DNA of 64,000 nt from the NCBI GenBank assembly GCA_030068145.1, contig JAPJBO010000198.1:229919-293918 (forward strand). Direction: 5' to 3'. The notes under the pieces were generated by a model that worked only from the letters and a program-made list of their open reading frames with translations, had not been told where the DNA came from and did no database searches. The position numbers and the translations under genes were made by a program. The stretch's first letter is position 1, and each line of letters begins with the position of its first letter. Of the stretch, positions 63,062 through 64,000 are shown in pieces. This stretch comes from Diplonema papillatum (Eukaryota > Euglenozoa > Diplonemea > Diplonemida > Diplonemidae).

Positions 63062-63353
63062 TCATAAGCGCCAGCTTGAAAGGAAATGCTCGACGATGCT
63101 GCCCGACAAAGAACAGAAGGGATCCAAAGTGCTGTGACTACCGAACCACGTGTTGAACGGACGTGAGGTCATGCGGGTCTACCCCTACACTACAAATCAC
63201 ACAAACACAACAGGTCAAAAGTTCTGAGAGAGAAAACAACACACGGTGGTGTAAGCGAAGAACAAATCAGATTGTGTTTGTATTGTATTTGCCCCTTACC
63301 TCTATATTTCACCCCTTCCATTCGGAGTCGAAGCAGCTACGTGGAGTATTTCG
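63062..63353 (+). repeat. R3 dispersed repeat, near full length
   Basis: From CATAAGCGCCAGCTTGAAAG to CGTGGAGTATTTC. Almost identical to 46292-46586. Confidence 0.82.
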
Positions 63354-63797
63354 GTCTGTCATTTACCTGTTCCAGCTTTAGTCCAGTTCAACATTACTCC
63401 AATTACGGTATTCTTTCACGCTCTTCATGTAGCAGTTAGTGTGGGAAAATGAAACCTCCCTAAAAAGCTCGTTGGCTCGTCACCTGCGTGAAAATCAATT
63501 GTACCAATTCGCGCCGGAGAGGCGCGTTCGTCCTCCCGGTTTATGCAGCGAACCTCAACAAAAAAAGGTCGGACAAAAAAACAAAATACTCTCTCCTCGA
63601 AGAAGTGCTAGCTTTTCCGAAAACCCCCCCAGAGGTTAACACGTGATCCTCTGGTGTGCCACCCAGACCTGCTTTTTTTATCTTCTGTCGAGCACCAATT
63701 CGCAGGTGCTACTTCCCGGCAGGAGTCAAGGGGGGACCATTCAAAAAAAACTAGATTAGTGAGTCGCTTGCGAGGGCCGGCGGGGGGCAACAGAGTG

Positions 63798-63935
63798 AGA
63801 GGAGTGAGCCAGTCCACCCTTATTTCCTGGAAGTGCATCGAACTGCCTGCTGCTGTCTATCATCAGCAGTCTATCGCAGGCTACCACATGCGGATTATCG
63901 CCACAGATTCTTTGCATTCTAACCCAAACGATTAT
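63798..63935 (-). repeat. R4 dispersed repeat, partial
   Basis: TTATTTCCTGGAAGTGCATC and TGCTGTCTATCATCAGCAG, in the orientation of 58010. A segment (GATTATCGCCACAGATTC) recurs near 45594. Bases 63354-63797 hold only a second R10 trace at about 63375-63412. Confidence 0.65.
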
Positions 63936-64000
63936 AGTCTATCGCTCGCCTTTCAAGCGAAAAAAGGTTGATGAATTTTTTCAGACACCGGTATTGCAAA

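Overview
This window is eukaryotic nuclear DNA, most likely from a unicellular eukaryote with a repeat-swollen genome. The organism cannot be placed from the sequence alone. The grounds are interrupted genes with GT-AG introns, eukaryote-only proteins (eIF2B alpha, an RS/RRM RNA-binding protein), secreted von Willebrand A proteins, and several classes of eukaryotic transposon. Exons are GC-rich and short. Introns and intergenic DNA are packed with dispersed repeats, microsatellites and minisatellites. All host genes found lie on the + strand; the only clear minus-strand gene is a hAT transposase. Exon boundaries were assigned by eye from protein continuity, reading phase and splice signals.

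Layout. 570-2563: a foldback element with long degenerate inverted arms, a 22-bp direct flank and an ORF for a small basic protein. 3382-7368: four-exon eIF2B alpha. 8632-9396: a 14-bp minisatellite. 9861-15472: a four-exon RNA-binding protein gene (small N-terminal beta domain, RS region, RRMs) whose first intron holds a decayed LINE. 16906-19146: a hAT transposase. 24481-30681: a three-exon carboxylesterase. Its first intron, apparently a GC-AG intron, contains an RT-RNase H retroelement with Ngaro-type split direct repeats seated inside a CT microsatellite. 32965-33921: a TrmO-type tRNA methyltransferase. 37563-38945 and 54478-55959: paralogous secreted Cys-rich VWA proteins. 52579-53289: an LEA group 3-like protein. 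60062-61342: an inverted-repeat element with a decayed ORF. The rest is dispersed repeat families, called R1 to R12 here for convenience.

Recurring theme. Most of the genes are accompanied by partial tandem copies of their own 5' or 3' ends: the VWA genes, the esterase at both ends, TrmO, the LEA gene, and the exon 3 junction of the RNA-binding gene. In two genes a repeated unit carries a splice site or a promoter-plus-signal-peptide block. The strongest candidates for something undescribed are the split-direct-repeat retroelement with no visible recombinase, the foldback element with a 22-bp duplication, an intronic 58-bp array that repeats the gene's own 3' splice site, and the end-duplication pattern.
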